A stretch of DNA of 64,000 nucleotides, from NCBI GenBank assembly GCA_033675265.1, contig JAUJYZ010001267.1, positions 186,001 to 250,000 on the forward strand. The letters are read 5' to 3'. Shown here piece by piece: positions 25,101 through 38,000 of the stretch; positions within the stretch are counted from its first letter, which is position 1; every line of letters starts with the position of its first letter. This DNA comes from Actinostola sp. cb2023 (lineage: Eukaryota; Cnidaria; Anthozoa; Actiniaria; Actinostolidae). The position numbers and the translations under genes were made by a program. Below the pieces are notes generated by a model that was not told where the DNA came from, did no database searches, and saw nothing but the letters and a program-made list of their open reading frames with translations.

Positions 25101-26862
25101 GAAGCAGTTCTGCATTAGAATTTGAAGGTCACCAAAGAGCACTTGGCTTCCTCTTAACAAAAGGAATGATCATTAAAGCATTCATCAGTGACAGACATGG
25201 ATCTATTTGCAAATGGATGAGAGAGGATTGCCCAACATTATGTAGACAACTGGGAAAACCTGTGATTGACCACTTTTTTGATTTATGGCACATTGCTAAA
25301 AGTAAGTAGACCCCTTGCAGTAATTTCCATTCTGGGAGAGAAAACAATAACATGTTTTGCATATGAAAACTTTTCCATTCTCAAGAGAAGAATTCTATGC
25401 AATGTATGAAATATTGGAACAACTGACAAACAAACAATGTTGAGAATACACATCTTTATGTTATTATATTTTTTGCTTTAGAAATCCAGAAAGTTTTGAT
25501 CAAACTCAGTAAAGAGCATGGTTGTGAATTAGTTGGGAGATGGAGAAAAGCCTGTGTTAGACATTACTACTGGTCAGTTACGTCAACCCCACTCAAGATG
25601 GGAGAGGTCATCATAGCAAAGTTTCATTCCTTTCTATATCATATCCTCAACAAACACAAAGACCTGCCTAACCCACTGTTCAATGAATGTGCCCACAGAG
25701 AAAACATCACACCAAAAGTGTGGTTCACTAAAAGTAAGCTGTAACATGTTAACAAACATATTGTAAACAACAATAACACTCCTTGATCTAACTCATTTAC
25801 AATTTCCTTTATTTTAAGAATCAGAAGCCTATGAAAAGATTTGTGACGTCCTACAGAATACCACGCTAGTCAAAGGGATTAAACAGAGTTCACCACATGC
25901 ACAAACAAGTTGCTTAGAAGGCTATCATTCTGTTATAAATCAATTTGCGCCAAAGATGCATTCATTTTCATACTTGGGCATGCTTAGTAGGTAAATATAA
26001 ATGTACAATGTAGCACTGGCTAGCACTATCCAAATGAATGGATTAATCACTCCTTATTCAGTCAACAAATTTACTGGATAACAACATTTATAACCATATC
26101 CACTTAACAAAACACTGAAATAAATTATTATATAATATAGTGATTTACATTGCAAATTGTGATTAACCATTCATAGGACCATATTGTCAGCAATACATTT
26201 CAATTATAATCTACAACGAGATAGCAAGAAAGACGATCAAGGCAGAGCAAAATTAAAAGTGGTCTACCCAAAATTCAAAGGTGGTGAGGCTACTGTTAGA
26301 GAAATGAAAGTAGAAACAAATTATGGTAAGAAAACCATGTCTTACTTACTGGTGCAATTACCTTATTAATATATCAAAAGTATCAATGGTATTTATTTTC
26401 CTTTTTTTTTTTTAATAGATTATGTTAATGAATTGTTTGAATGTCTAATATCATCGCCTCGTGGTGAACTTAAACAAATTAGAGATGATCTTATTGAGGA
26501 AGTCCCTGAGCCACTTCACAGCATGTTAGACAAAGAAGACAAAGAGGATGCCAAAACAAAGTACTTAGCCAGAAAGGAAAAAGAAGTTACCATCTGTCCG
26601 CCCACATGTTCAGGTATCTTTTATGCACAGCTTGGCTAAGATATGCAAAGGACATCTAGAGGCTGGTCATGAAATGTGGGCTGTTTTAATTTTAACTGTA
26701 ATTATTGTTAATATTGTTTTCAGAGGCTGAATTACAAGCACTTACATGTACAACAACCAGGAATGATGAAAGCCACACACGAAAAGCACCCACTTGTAGA
26801 ACTTGTGGTAATCCCAGAAAAGGCCACAAGAGGGGACAATGTGTTTCAAATAACAGTTCATG
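22112..26862 (+). CDS. THAP-domain DDE transposase (Kolobok-like), 12 exons
   Basis: Exons: 22112-22423, 23105-23173, 23290-23343, 23423-23680, 23801-24018, 24229-24766, 25088-25301, 25482-25733, 25819-25990, 26177-26325, 26419-26613, 26724-26862. Exon 1 is a THAP zinc finger (CVVQGC, FPICSEHF). Exon 4 is a Lys/Leu/Gln-rich coiled coil, and exon 5 an acidic stretch. The catalytic core shows GDGRHDSMGHS (Asp at 24668), ISDRHGS (Asp at 25190) and CLEGYHSV (Glu at 25917), matching a DDE triad. The C-terminus has a CRTCGNPRKGHKRGQC zinc knuckle and a stop at 26860. AATAAA follows at 26949-26954. All junction phases agree except exon 4 to exon 5, where a 1-nt indel or an unseen microexon is needed. 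It would bind the TIRs and cut at TTAA in the nucleus. It is nearly intact, so possibly recently active. Confidence 0.8.
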
Positions 26863-26998
26863 ATATTCTTACTACAGTATGTCAGTACACCTTTGGCTTT
26901 GTAAATATATGTATAAATTATTTGCTACAGTTCCATGTTTTGTTTGTAAATAAAGATTTAAGTTAAAAGCTCACCACTACAGTGGCATGATATCTATC

Positions 26999-27803
26999 AA
27001 ATGGCCTCTTCTAGTAAGCTTAATTGATCATTGTCATCGCTCTGTTCTTCTTCTTCTTCTTCTTCTTCAAATCCACGATATTCACCCAACTCGTCGTGGA
27101 TTTATCTTCTTATTGTGTTGTAAACACAACAAGGGAGAGGGACACTGTTTGAATGCCCAATATATGTTCTATAAAACCTAGAAATGAAGTAAAAATGTGT
27201 GATCAATTGATGGTCATAACATGATTAATTTGTACAGTACTCGTAAACCATGCAATGGAATTTAAATTGTTCCACTTACTCTGATTCAGTAGTACGTCCT
27301 TCATCACAAAGAACAGTATATGATCGTTTTGTTTTTGTTTTTAAGCCAACTGCCGCCACTTCCAATACGTACTTATTTAGGCATACATCTCTGAAGGCAG
27401 GGTGAAGTGTGATGCATATTTGGGGTTTTGGTCCGCCATCTTCTCAGTGCATCGGTCAACTCCAAACAACATCTACATTCCTCTGGAGCAATTTGAGCAT
27501 TCACACCTACAGTAATAACGGATTGATTACTATGACCAGAAAAGAGAATAAATTCCAGTTCGATGCATTCGATAAACAGCAACAAATCGGGTTCATGTTA
27601 CTGTAGTGTAGGCTTACGTACCGTAACTCCATTAATGTTTTGCCCAAATATCTTTCTTCAAGTCGAGTTTCTTCTTCCTTTTCCTTCGCAACAAAATTAT
27701 CATACTCTTTCATTTCGTCTTCTGTTGCTACAGGCTCATGATCATCCTCGCTATCTTCAAAATATTCAAAAAACTCTTGTGATTCGGTCGAAGCCATATT
27801 CAT
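26999..27803 (-). pseudogene. P2X7-like intracellular-domain gene carried by the Kolobok element (decayed)
   Basis: Three exons read on the minus strand: 27803-27622 (MNMASTESQEFFEYFEDSED, acidic), 27506-27280 and 27177-26999. Exon 2 gives CECSNC and, after a frame change, EECRCC, then CITLHPAFRDVCLN and KYVLEVAA. Exon 3 gives PLPCCVYNTIRR, a TAA, then ELGEYRGF followed by a poly-Glu/Asp tail and stop. This order (Cys cluster, CITxHPxFxxVCLN, then CxxxxIR and YxGF) is the signature of the cytosolic C-terminal domain of P2X7 receptors. That domain also occurs alone in many invertebrate proteins. No channel or membrane segment is present. Damage: two frame changes in exon 2 and a stop in exon 3. 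It lies wholly inside the transposon, convergent to the transposase. Confidence 0.7.
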
Positions 27804-28080
27804 TTCTATAGGAATCTACCAACAAACGCGCTCTGTGTTGATTCTGTGTTGAGTATATGACATCACAAATATTGAAACCGCTGGAAAACTAACGGGCTCA
27901 CATACTCGCGATCTTGTAATGGCGGACAGTATTTTGGCGTTGTTCAAACACAAAATTGGGAAGGAAAAAACTAATGTGGTAAATATTTATTTACATATTC
28001 GGATTTATTTGATCTTATTTATTAGCTTTGAATGTAAAAAAGTGGAAAAGAAACGAGACAATTTACATCGTAGTGGCACT

Positions 28081-28356
28081 TTAAAGCACTGCTGCAATCA
28101 TTCAATAAAATATGCAGAAATGGCAGTCAAGTTTGATTGTAACACCTGGGATCTCTCTTCTCCAATTCAACAGTTTGGTATGCCCACACAGCCACCAGGA
28201 AGTGGTAGTTGTGGAATGGGAGTTATTTTGTCTGTGCAAAGCTTTTTAGATTGTCCATCTACAAGCTTAACAACACCTGTCTTCCATTGGAGTTTCAATG
28301 AAATTCTGAAACATCGCAAAATCTTGATGAACAATTTTATGGAATGGATTATGTAA
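28081..28356 (+). pseudogene. Gene B continuation: catalytic Gln/Cys half of the Ulp1-like protease
   Basis: Right after the transposon the gene B protein resumes. After removing the element and one TTAA, the frame runs from VNVKALLQSFNK into this segment. A 1-nt shift within AATAAAATATG is then required before FDCNTWDLSSPIQQFG. MPTQPPGSGSCGMGV supplies the Gln (28189-28191) and nucleophile Cys (28210-28212) in the usual Q-x6-CG layout of C48 proteases. The segment ends in a natural stop at 28354-28356. With His and Asp 6.3 kb upstream the catalytic tetrad is complete but split. The transposon could be spliced out only if cryptic sites were used; none is evident. Confidence 0.7.
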
Positions 28357-28442
28357 TCATTAGATTACCATGCAACGTTTTTTTTTGCTTTCTCTACCTC
28401 TTTCTCTCTCTCTTTGCTGTCCAAGTCATAATTATTCATGAT

Positions 28443-28946
28443 CCATTGGTGACACTGTTACATTTAATCTTATAATCTCTATTAATAGCTCGGTGCCTTT
28501 GGAACTTTCAGGCGACCCGCCCAAGTTCCATTGGTGACACTGTTACATTTAATCTTATAATCTCTATTAATAGCTCGGTGCCTTTGGAACTTTCAGGCGA
28601 CCCGCCCAAGTTCCATTGGTGACACTGTTACATTTAATCTTATAATCTCTATTAATAGTTCGGTGCCTTTGGAACTTTCAGGCGACCCGCCCAAGTTCCA
28701 TTGGTGACACTGTTACATTTAATCTTATAATCTCTATTAATAGCTTGGTGCCTTTGGAACTTTCAGGCGACCCGCCCAAGTTCCATTGGTGACACTGTTA
28801 CATTTAATCTTATAATCTCTATTAATAGCTCGGTGCCTTTGGAACTTTCAGGCGACCCGCCCAAGTTCCATTGGTGACACTGTCACATTTAATCTTATAA
28901 TCTCTATTAATAGCTCGGTGCCTTTGTCAGGCGACCCGCCAAGGTT
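28443..28946. repeat. Six 85-bp tandem repeats
   Basis: Copies begin at 28443, 28528, 28613, 28698, 28783 and 28868, each starting CCATTGGTGACACTG and containing TTAATAGCTCGGTGCC and CAGGCGACCCGCC. Copies are almost identical; the last has an internal deletion. The array begins 87 bp after the gene B stop. Confidence 0.95.
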
Positions 28947-29066
28947 GAACAACAAATTTGATTTGACATTATTTTCATATGTTTGTGTCCCCATTATATA
29001 AAGAGAGAGAAAGGAAGAAAGCTACATCTAACATAATAAGCTAAGGAACACCCGTCAACCCACCAG

Positions 29067-32000
29067 ATTGGAACAGCAACATCATCCACAGTAACCACAT
29101 TAAGCACATCATCCACAACAGCTACTTCAAGTGACGTTACACCACTAAAAACTGGCAAGTACATGGTACACACATTTTTATTGGACAGTCTTCATAGGGC
29201 TTTTCAGGCCAATAAATATGAAATATAACATATATATCAATATTGATTGATTATTGGCAAATTATTAAGAGTAAATACAATGCAACTTTACATTGCATAT
29301 GCCCTATAACACTATGACGTCATATGTAAACATGCAATCTTTGCACAAATGAAACTCCGATAAATTGCATTTTTATAATTTAGATAATAGTAAATAAATA
29401 TCGAAGGATATAAACATTGATTTATAAAAATTAATAATTTGAAAACCATGCAGATGACATATCGGGCAAATAAATATTCGACAGCAGAGAAAAAATACTA
29501 GTTCAAATTCGTATTAATGTTCTTTGTACGTATAAAATTGGTCCGGAGAAAAGCAGTGTAGTAAATAGTTTTATAAAAGACACAACACTTTTAAGTTTTT
29601 GAGAGACATGTTTCGGTAGTACATCTACCATCGTCAGTATAAAGTGGAACAGATTAACAGCATACCAAGGAATATAAATAACAATCGAATTAAAAAATAG
29701 TGGTGTGAGTCATGGGAATTATACAAGTAGCTTAAGGTTAACGAGCTTGACTAATTGCGAGCAATAAAATTAAAATACTGATGACATAATTATTTGTATA
29801 TAATTATAATAATAATTATTATATTTTTTAGGAACAGCTGGAAGAACTAGGAGATCTGCAAGCATCAATTTTGGAATAAGATGTGAGTAACAATCAATCA
29901 ATCATAATAACCTAGCTATCATTGATAAACTGACAAGGTGTTACGTATGCATGATTATACCAATACACCACATATACTTCACGGTTGTCGCGATCTAGTA
30001 GCCTGATGAACAATGGTTTCAAGTTGACGTTATCATTGGTGATTTCATAACATTCACCGTATTTACTCAATGCCAACCTCGACTTGGAACCATAATAATA
30101 ATAATAATAATATTTAATCTTTAAGGAGGAAGCGCCCATCACATAACGTGGTTTTCAGGGAGGTCCTCAAATAATATACAATAGAATGAAAATTGTTCAA
30201 TTGGCTACTCAACTGAACTGTGAAGTGGTGTCCTAATTAATATATTATCTGTACCACGTCAAGAAGGTAATTGTTGACAAATCTGATCTGGTACAGCGAG
30301 CACTTGGTTTATGTTCAAAGAAGAAAAGGGGAAAGAATGTGTAAATTTTCCATCAAGTTTGAAAAATGTTAACAAAATAAATTGTTTTTCAGATGAAGAC
30401 ATAGGATCAGCGGAGAGCGATGACAGTGACGTGGAAGGTAGGTATATGTATATAAGTAATTTAACAAAACAAAACATTAAGTACTATATGGTAAAATGGA
30501 ATTCAGTCTTGTGCACAATTTGTGTTACATGCATACATGTACATAAAACCACTCAGTCAATCATTTATTTATTTATAATTTAAAAATAATTCCCAGGAAT
30601 ATTCTTTTCTAAAGAAAATGAAAGATGTTTGTTTTCAATCATATGTATATAGGAATAAAGACTTAATTTCCATCATATTATATGGTCTTTTAAAACTGCA
30701 ACTATACATGTATGTATTATATACATGCATGCATGTTGTAGGATCTAGATATGTATAGTCAGCGGTTTCACGTATTTTAGTAGTGACGTCAGAACCCATG
30801 TAATCAGTCAGCACGAACGTATAGTCACGATGAACTGCTAGAGCCGTCAACATGAGGTAAATCGGATTAGTTATGTAGCTGTAATAACGTCATTTGGCAG
30901 TGATATATATATATTACATCGTTGTATTTCAGAACCGTCAATTCCGTCAATTTAAGTTCGTCATGTAAACCCATCGCAAGGAATAAAGTTATGACCGACG
31001 CGTGTTTCATGTGAAGAAGTCTAGCAGTTATAGTCAGTAATTTATGTGATCGTACACATGTATCTTTGTCAAAATTATATATTTATTGAAATCAACAGTT
31101 GGGGAATTGGCTCAAAAACTTGCAGTTACTCCAACTCTCCATCTGTAATTCTATTATTCAATAGTTGAAATCTTAATTAATTATAATAACATATAATTAC
31201 ATGTATAGTATAATAATATTATAGCACATTCTGAATGATGATATATATATATCTTACTTACTTTAACTTTATTTCGAGCTCAACTTCTTTACTAATCAAT
31301 TCATTTTGTAATCCACTTGAATTGACTTAAGTGAATAATGCCATACATGCATATATACATGTTGGTACTATATATATACATGTAGTACCAACATGTATAC
31401 ATGTTTTTAACTAAATGATGATATGCTCATTTTGTCATTATTTCAGTATCAAACTTTCATGGAGATGGAATTAGAGGTAAACTGAAATGAAACAAAAAGT
31501 GTAATACCGTTATATTTATATGATAAATATTGAATTAAGTGTTCTATATAGATCTAGGAATATGATATTGACTACATGTAGCTCGATATATTATTTACTT
31601 ACACGTAATAACCGAGTGCGGCTGTTCAGTACAGGAAAATATCAGTGACTCAAGAAACTAATTATATATAGAATATCTTACAGAAAAATAGAATGTTTTA
31701 TAAATTTAACAAATAGAAGATGACCCTGATCAGCTCCGTGCTTCTATAGAAAAAGTATGCACTTTATGAGGTCTTGAAAGCTGCTAATAGATGCATGAGC
31801 GAAATGCGAGTGCATTCAGAAGCTTTCAATTCCTCAGAAGTGCATTATTTTTGTATAGAAGGATATGGAGAGTCATGATCTTCTATTCACTTTATAATAT
31901 AAAACTAGTTTTAAACAGGCTTTAATTCTGCTTTGTTGTCACTTCTCCATGCTTCTAAACATAATATTGCACGCTCAGTTACCAATCAAATCGCACGTTC

Positions 32001-35000
32001 TTGGGAGGTACACATACATGTAGTTTATATTAAAAAAATAATAATACAGCTCTGTATACTTTTAATTTATTAGCTATATAAATAAGTGTTTTGACAATAT
32101 TGCAACATTCTGAACTTAATCAATTTGTTTGCTTTATTGCATGTATTAAGTGGGGACTATCAAACAAAGTAGTATCAAAGATGAATATGAAGGTACATAT
32201 AAGTATTATAACATTATATATATTGAATGTTTCAATACTATCTCAAATATACAATATTACATTAGTTATATATTAAATATACTATCATTTATTTTCTTTA
32301 ATTAGTTTATTTTTAGAGTTACCATGTACTGCGTCTGTGGGTGTTTTGGACTATATATTGGTATTCAATGCTCATGGTTGAGTCTTAAGGTGGTCCGTAC
32401 CTATTTATTTTGATAACAGACCTGATTTTCAGTCGCATATGTTAGCATCAAAGCCTTTTCCAATTTCCGAGATATTAAGTGTTAAGGATTACCAAAAAGA
32501 TTGGTCCAGGTCAATGTAGTCATTAAAACATTTTGAGTCCTAAATTTAGCACACATTTGTATAGCGACATCTAAGGACTAGATTGACCTGTGGACCAATC
32601 TTTCTGGTAATCCTTAACACTTGTACACTTGCTCATAGTAATACGAAAAAAATCCATCTTGTTTTGTCTGATTTATGCCACAAATCTTCTATTAACCAGG
32701 CGCTTATTAAATTACCCTCACGTTAAAATCAAAGGAATGCCGATTTTTTTTTACCAAAAAAGGACGATACACCCAGACTGTTAGAAGAGAGGTGCTTATT
32801 TAATTCCCTAAACCAAACAATCGGATTATCTCGTACTAGTTCGTAAACTTCATTATCAACATAGTACGGAGAAACGAAGCCTATATTGAAATGTAACAAA
32901 TGGTATGTCAGATAACTCGCTGAAATTAAGGTATGACTCAAACAAAAGTTAATGTACCGTACAAGTACATCGTAATGACTACGAAAGCAATATTTTAGAA
33001 AAGCTATTTCAGATCTCCATGTCAACTTCAATTCGAGGGGGCGCTTATTCGAGGGGGGCGCTTATTCGAGGGGGGCGCTTATTCGAGGGGGGGCGCTTAA
33101 TAGAGGGGAGGCGATTTAATTTGAGGGGGCACTTAAAAGAAGATTTACGGTAAGCATTTTCTCTCAAAATGATTTTGAAAGATTGGCGATTTCTTAAGAA
33201 ATACTATTCAAATCGCACAAACTTTATTACTGCTATGATTCAAGGCTTAAAGGGGGACTAGTACGTAAATCGTTCAAAATTTGATTTAGCTGAAACTTCA
33301 CTGAAATAATCTCAAAGACCCATACAATCACTGGTTAATTTTTTTTCTCAACAATTCCAATGGAAAGTAATACATTTTTATGAATCTTTAGAGGTGCCAG
33401 TGACGTCACTGACTCAACCCAAACTCAGCTCCATACATTTCTTTGTATTTTGTAATCAAAATATCTGAACGGTTTGTTCAGATAACAGCTCTGCACTGAA
33501 GAAAACTAGTCAAACAATCAATCCTTAGCACATACAAGGTAATAAAACTCCTTCACACAAACGTTTAGCTTCATAGAAATAAAATAATTCAAGACATTAA
33601 ACATGAAGAAATGTATGGAGCGAAGCCGTGATGATTGTTTGGGTTGAGTCAGTGACGTCACTGGCACTTCTAAATATTCATAAAAATGTATTACTTTCCA
33701 TTGGAATTTTTGAGAAAAAAAAATAACCAGTGATTGTATGGGTCTTTGAGAATATTTCAGTGAAGTTTCAGCTAAATCAAACTTTGAACGATTTACGTAC
33801 TAGTCCCCCTTTAAAGACTCTGTGCTCTAAATTGGAAAAGGTTTTGATGCTAAAATATGCGACTGAAAATCAGGTCTGTTATCAAAATAAATAGGTACGG
33901 GCCACCTTAAGACTAATAATTTTGGTACCTGTATTTTTGTCATTGATTTCTGTAGATAGACTAGTTGTATTTGTATACTAGGCATCTTAGAGTTATTGTA
34001 AAAAGCATAGATAATTTGTTTAATGTGTTTTTAAGAACTTATTGTTATTATTATTATTATTATTATCATCATTATTATTATCATTATTCAATATCATATG
34101 TATACTCATTTGAGAAATATGTAATTAATGTGGAGCGGAATTTTATTATGAGCTAGACGTGTAAATTTAATTAACACCACACAGTTTCTATGAATTTATA
34201 TTAATCCAGTTTTGAATATACCTTAATTTGCAGCTACAGAAAAGGCATTGTTCACAGCCACTTGTGAGGACGTGGTAGTGTTTCGGGGCACTATAGAGGA
34301 GGTAATTGCATATGTCATAATCCTAACGGCTGTCAACATGGCCGAAGGAGTAAACGATAAACTCGATTAAATATTATCTAAATTAGCAAAACTAGACGTG
34401 ATCCAAGAGTCAGTTAAAAAGATTGAAGTATCCTTAACACAACTAGAAGAGAGGACAGCAACTTTGGAAGTGTCTGAAGCCTCGGCAAGCAAAGACATAG
34501 AAGATCTGAAACAAAGCGCAACGTTCTTAGGATATCACTTTGATACGTCTCTTAAAGCTCTTCAAAATCAATTAGATGAATCAAACGTCAAAACGGAGGA
34601 ACTACAAAAAAGAGTTCAAAGCGAAGATTAAAGAATACGATGAAAGCAGCGAGAAATTGAAGATGAAAGACCTCTACCTGGAGGCATATTCGAGAAGAGA
34701 GAATTAGTCAGGGAGCATGTGTAATCCCGTGGGAATTTTGTGCTGAAAGCAAGCCACCTATCTAGATGTGTTAAGGGGACACTAAGGAACAAGAAACATG
34801 TTGTCGGCAATTTTGTAACTCGTACCGACGGCCGCTACGGAAGGTTTAAAATGTGACGTATATGGCCCAGCATGGAAACGAGGCTGGTCCATAAAATGCG
34901 ATATAACCATCGTTAATTGCAACAAATCGTTACCGAACTTACTCATACTTTACATATAAGTGTATCTGACACAACTAAGAAACTTTTAAGTAACAAAGCT

Positions 35001-38000
35001 GGTCACGTGAGCATGACAGCATGGAAACGAGGCTGGATCATAAAATGCCCTATAACTTATTTTGAATTGGATAAAATTTATCCAAATTCACCCAAATCAA
35101 TGACATATGTGATCGTTACACTACCAGACCGTAAGCTGTACATTCTAGACTGCGATCGGGTACGTTATATTGGTTTAGGGGAGTCACGTGATTAGCATGG
35201 GAACGAGGCTAAGGTACAGACACTTTCGCCATGTATGTGGATTTCATCAAAAAATGATATCACATCATTTCATAGCGTACGACCGTTGTCGAACCTTTGT
35301 CGTGTTCTTTTTACAAAAACTTAGACAAATATGTCCATTGAGAAACAGTGAAACATGGTGCCATCCGAGGAAAACATTGATCATGTCACTGTAAGAGAAC
35401 TCGTACTGCCCGACAGCTTCCTTGGCAGACCATGACGTCCCGCACAAAATGGGAGTGATCTTCCTTGAGGTCAACCATTTTGTCATTGGCTATCACTTGT
35501 AGTCTTCCCCACTAGTGGTCCATGTAAGAAGCGCTTGCGTTTTTTATTGGGGACCAAGATGCTGCATTTTCTTGACTGGATCCTTTCTTTTACGAAGTGA
35601 CCAAACAACTCGTTTCCAATAGTGCTTTGCTCTTTCCTCATGCAGAGAATGGATTCGTGAAACGTCGGATGCTGGTGACCAATTTCTAAATGTTCTTCTC
35701 CAGTGGTGCAACCTTACAGAAGTAGTAAGGTGGTGATGATGTGTCGGTGTCTTATAGATGAAGTACCCGCCACCTGTTTTGCTTTCTCTGCTAGACTCTG
35801 GCGTTGGAGTTTACCAACTAAAGTGCCCCGCCTTCATTGACCGGTTGATGTGTTTCAGGGCATTATCTGCACCAATTGCACATAGTTCTTATTCACAACC
35901 CAGTTTCCTTGCCGAAACTCCTCATAAATCTCTGGATGCGTTTCATGTAACATCTGCATCTCTGCTAAGTAGACGGGAATCACGGGCATAGTTCAGCCTG
36001 TTGCATGTGAAAAAGTACTTGGTGAATTCCTCAAGAGCTTCTCGATTCGAATCGAACCACTCGGATAAATGATATCATATATTATTATTATTGACAATCC
36101 TCGTGTACTGACAACCTTAATCAATGGAATATTGTCTTTGGCTAGCATCAAATACCCTCATTCTCTCCACGATTTGGCATGTACCTCTTCTACTCATTCC
36201 TTGGAACCATCAGCTGAGTGCAAACATCAACAAGCTCAAGACTTTGCTAACTGCTCAAGACACTGCAGTACGAATTCGGATCTTGCTGGGAAAAAAAAGA
36301 TTCCTGATACATTACGAACAGTGTCTGTAGGGTAATCAGGTGAGCGGTCTGCCCTCTCTTTACGTGGTTACCATCAATGATTTGTTTGACCGTTGTTGGA
36401 CCGTACAGTTCTGATTCTATCCAGCACATGTCAGTCCAGTCCACTGTTGAACGTTCCGATTGTTCGTAGTTGGGCCATTCGGCTATATACAGTTCGATGG
36501 GATGGAGTATAAAATGACTTGGATCCTGTGGCGAGCCATTTGCAGCTTCTTTGCCAGTTGGTAGAGCCCTGTGTCAAGTGAAAATGACTGTCTTCCTACT
36601 AAGTCGGATCTACCACCTTTTTCTTGATCTTCTGGGCCTGCAATAGAACAGTCAGTAAGGTCTGCCATTCGTGCGCTGGTGCAGCAGCAGCAATCAGAGG
36701 TGGTGCTCCTACTCGTGTCACATGCACAGGCATTGCATTACTGATCAGTGAGTTAATTGTATCCAGACCACACCAGGATTGTTGTACTCTTTGCAGGCTG
36801 ATTCTCCAACTGCCCTAGAGTGCTCACGATATTCGTTTGTGTTCCTGTCACTTGCGTGCTGTCAATTGGAGTTCTGGTCAAACTACGCCCGAGAAGCCAT
36901 GCCAAATATTGCATCCTGACTCTTACCGGAAGTTCATTCTCAGCAAACAGACCAAACCATGGGTAAACAGGACTGAAGGGCTTTGAAGGAGGCTTAGGAC
37001 ATTCAAGGAGGCTTGTAATTGACTCAGGAAGCTCTTTAATTCAGTTGAGCGACTCTGGTCTGGGGTATCGACGTTCAAGTCTGGTTTCTTGTCTTCAGGG
37101 ACACTCCTTTGCTGTTCCATGGAAGGTGTGCTTCCCTTCAGGAGTGTCTTCAGCAAAGTCCACATTGTCGAACGAAAAAAAAAAAAGACAGATATGCCTG
37201 CCCTCCACTGTCTGGAGGTATATACAGCTAATTCAAAAAACGTTGTCTTAGGTTTTGTTGCATATTGTATTTTGCATTCCCTTTAGACCGAAGTGCATTC
37301 TGCATGGAAATGGATGTGTGTTTTCTTCTATTTTGGGATTCCAAAACCCACAAATAAATATCAGGGAAGCCCTGACAGTCAACCATGATCTCAGTTTCAG
37401 CAACGCAACGCAACGCAAACGAACACATGTCATGATTGATCAGTCCATTATGCACTTCGGTCTGGGAATGCAATATGCAACAAAACCTAGGACAACGTTT
37501 TTTGAATTCGCTGTAAACAACATGATTCTGAACCATACGCTTTCAAGAGAACACTTGGTTCGATCTGCGCCTATAGCTCTGAGGATTCTGTTTTTATCAG
37601 CCAACATCCCAAAACCGTGTAGCATATTTATCAACGCTTTACTTTGGACTGCCTTGTGGACAGCTAGGCCAACAGCCAACTGTTGTGGCATTTCGGCTGT
37701 CGACCACCTAAGAGTTTCTGACTTCTTGTTCTTTATTTGTCGTACTTTGAGCAAGATTCATTGCGCGCTTATGCACCTCATCAGACTTCTTTTCAGCTGA
37801 AAGTTGTTTGGACCTTGTATGACCCACCTAAAGAAGCTGTACAGTTTCATTGGCAAATTATGATTGGAAATGTTTTCTAGAGACCCAGTTGAGAAACCAC
37901 TAAATCAGCCCCGCTTTCACGTATTATCAGTCGATCACGTGACTCCCCTAAACCAATATGACGTACCCGATCGCAGTCTAGAATGTACAACTTACGGTCT

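Larger units (their letters stand above)
21775..28084 (+). mobile_element. 6.3-kb Kolobok-type DNA transposon inserted in gene B (TTAA target)
   Basis: The element spans 21779-28080 (6302 bp) and is bracketed by TTAA at 21775-21778 and 28081-28084. The terminal inverted repeat AGTGCCACTACGATGTAA continues to 23 bp with one mismatch. It carries a THAP-domain DDE transposase gene on the plus strand (22112-26862) and a P2X7-like gene on the minus strand (27803-26999), arranged convergently. TTAA duplication plus a THAP transposase is characteristic of the Kolobok superfamily; piggyBac also uses TTAA but lacks THAP. It sits exactly between the His/Asp and the Gln/Cys parts of the gene B protease domain. 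Confidence 0.85.
32389..33906. mobile_element. 1518-bp TTAA-flanked MITE (outer element of a nest)
   Basis: TTAA at 32385-32388 and 33907-33910 brackets ends that match over about 51 bp with one mismatch, starting GGTGGTCCGTACCTATTTAT. It contains two further TTAA elements (32486-32613 and 33251-33810) plus GCGCTTATTCGAGG debris at 33030-33150, which explains its length. It sits in a gene C intron. Confidence 0.85.

Noticed and set aside
27919..28080. MADSILALFKHKIGKEKTN as a new gene start next to the P2X7-like gene
   Set aside because: It lies in the subterminal DNA of the transposon, and the open frame only appears gene-like because it runs into the gene B protease segment after the TIR.
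21775..28084. piggyBac element (also TTAA)
   Set aside because: The encoded transposase has a THAP finger and a GDGRHD, SDRH, LEGYH core, not the piggyBac DDD core, and the tips lack the CCY start usual in piggyBac.
28443..28946. CRISPR array
   Set aside because: The repeats are 85-bp head-to-tail copies with no spacers, in a spliced eukaryotic genome.
34917..35195. Host gene encoded in the long TIR
   Set aside because: The frame lies wholly inside a terminal inverted repeat and is duplicated in the other arm; nothing shows that it is expressed.
37045..37800. Plus-strand ORFs in the long-TIR element interior
   Set aside because: The recognisable peptide debris is on the minus strand, and a fold-back element explains part of the open frames.
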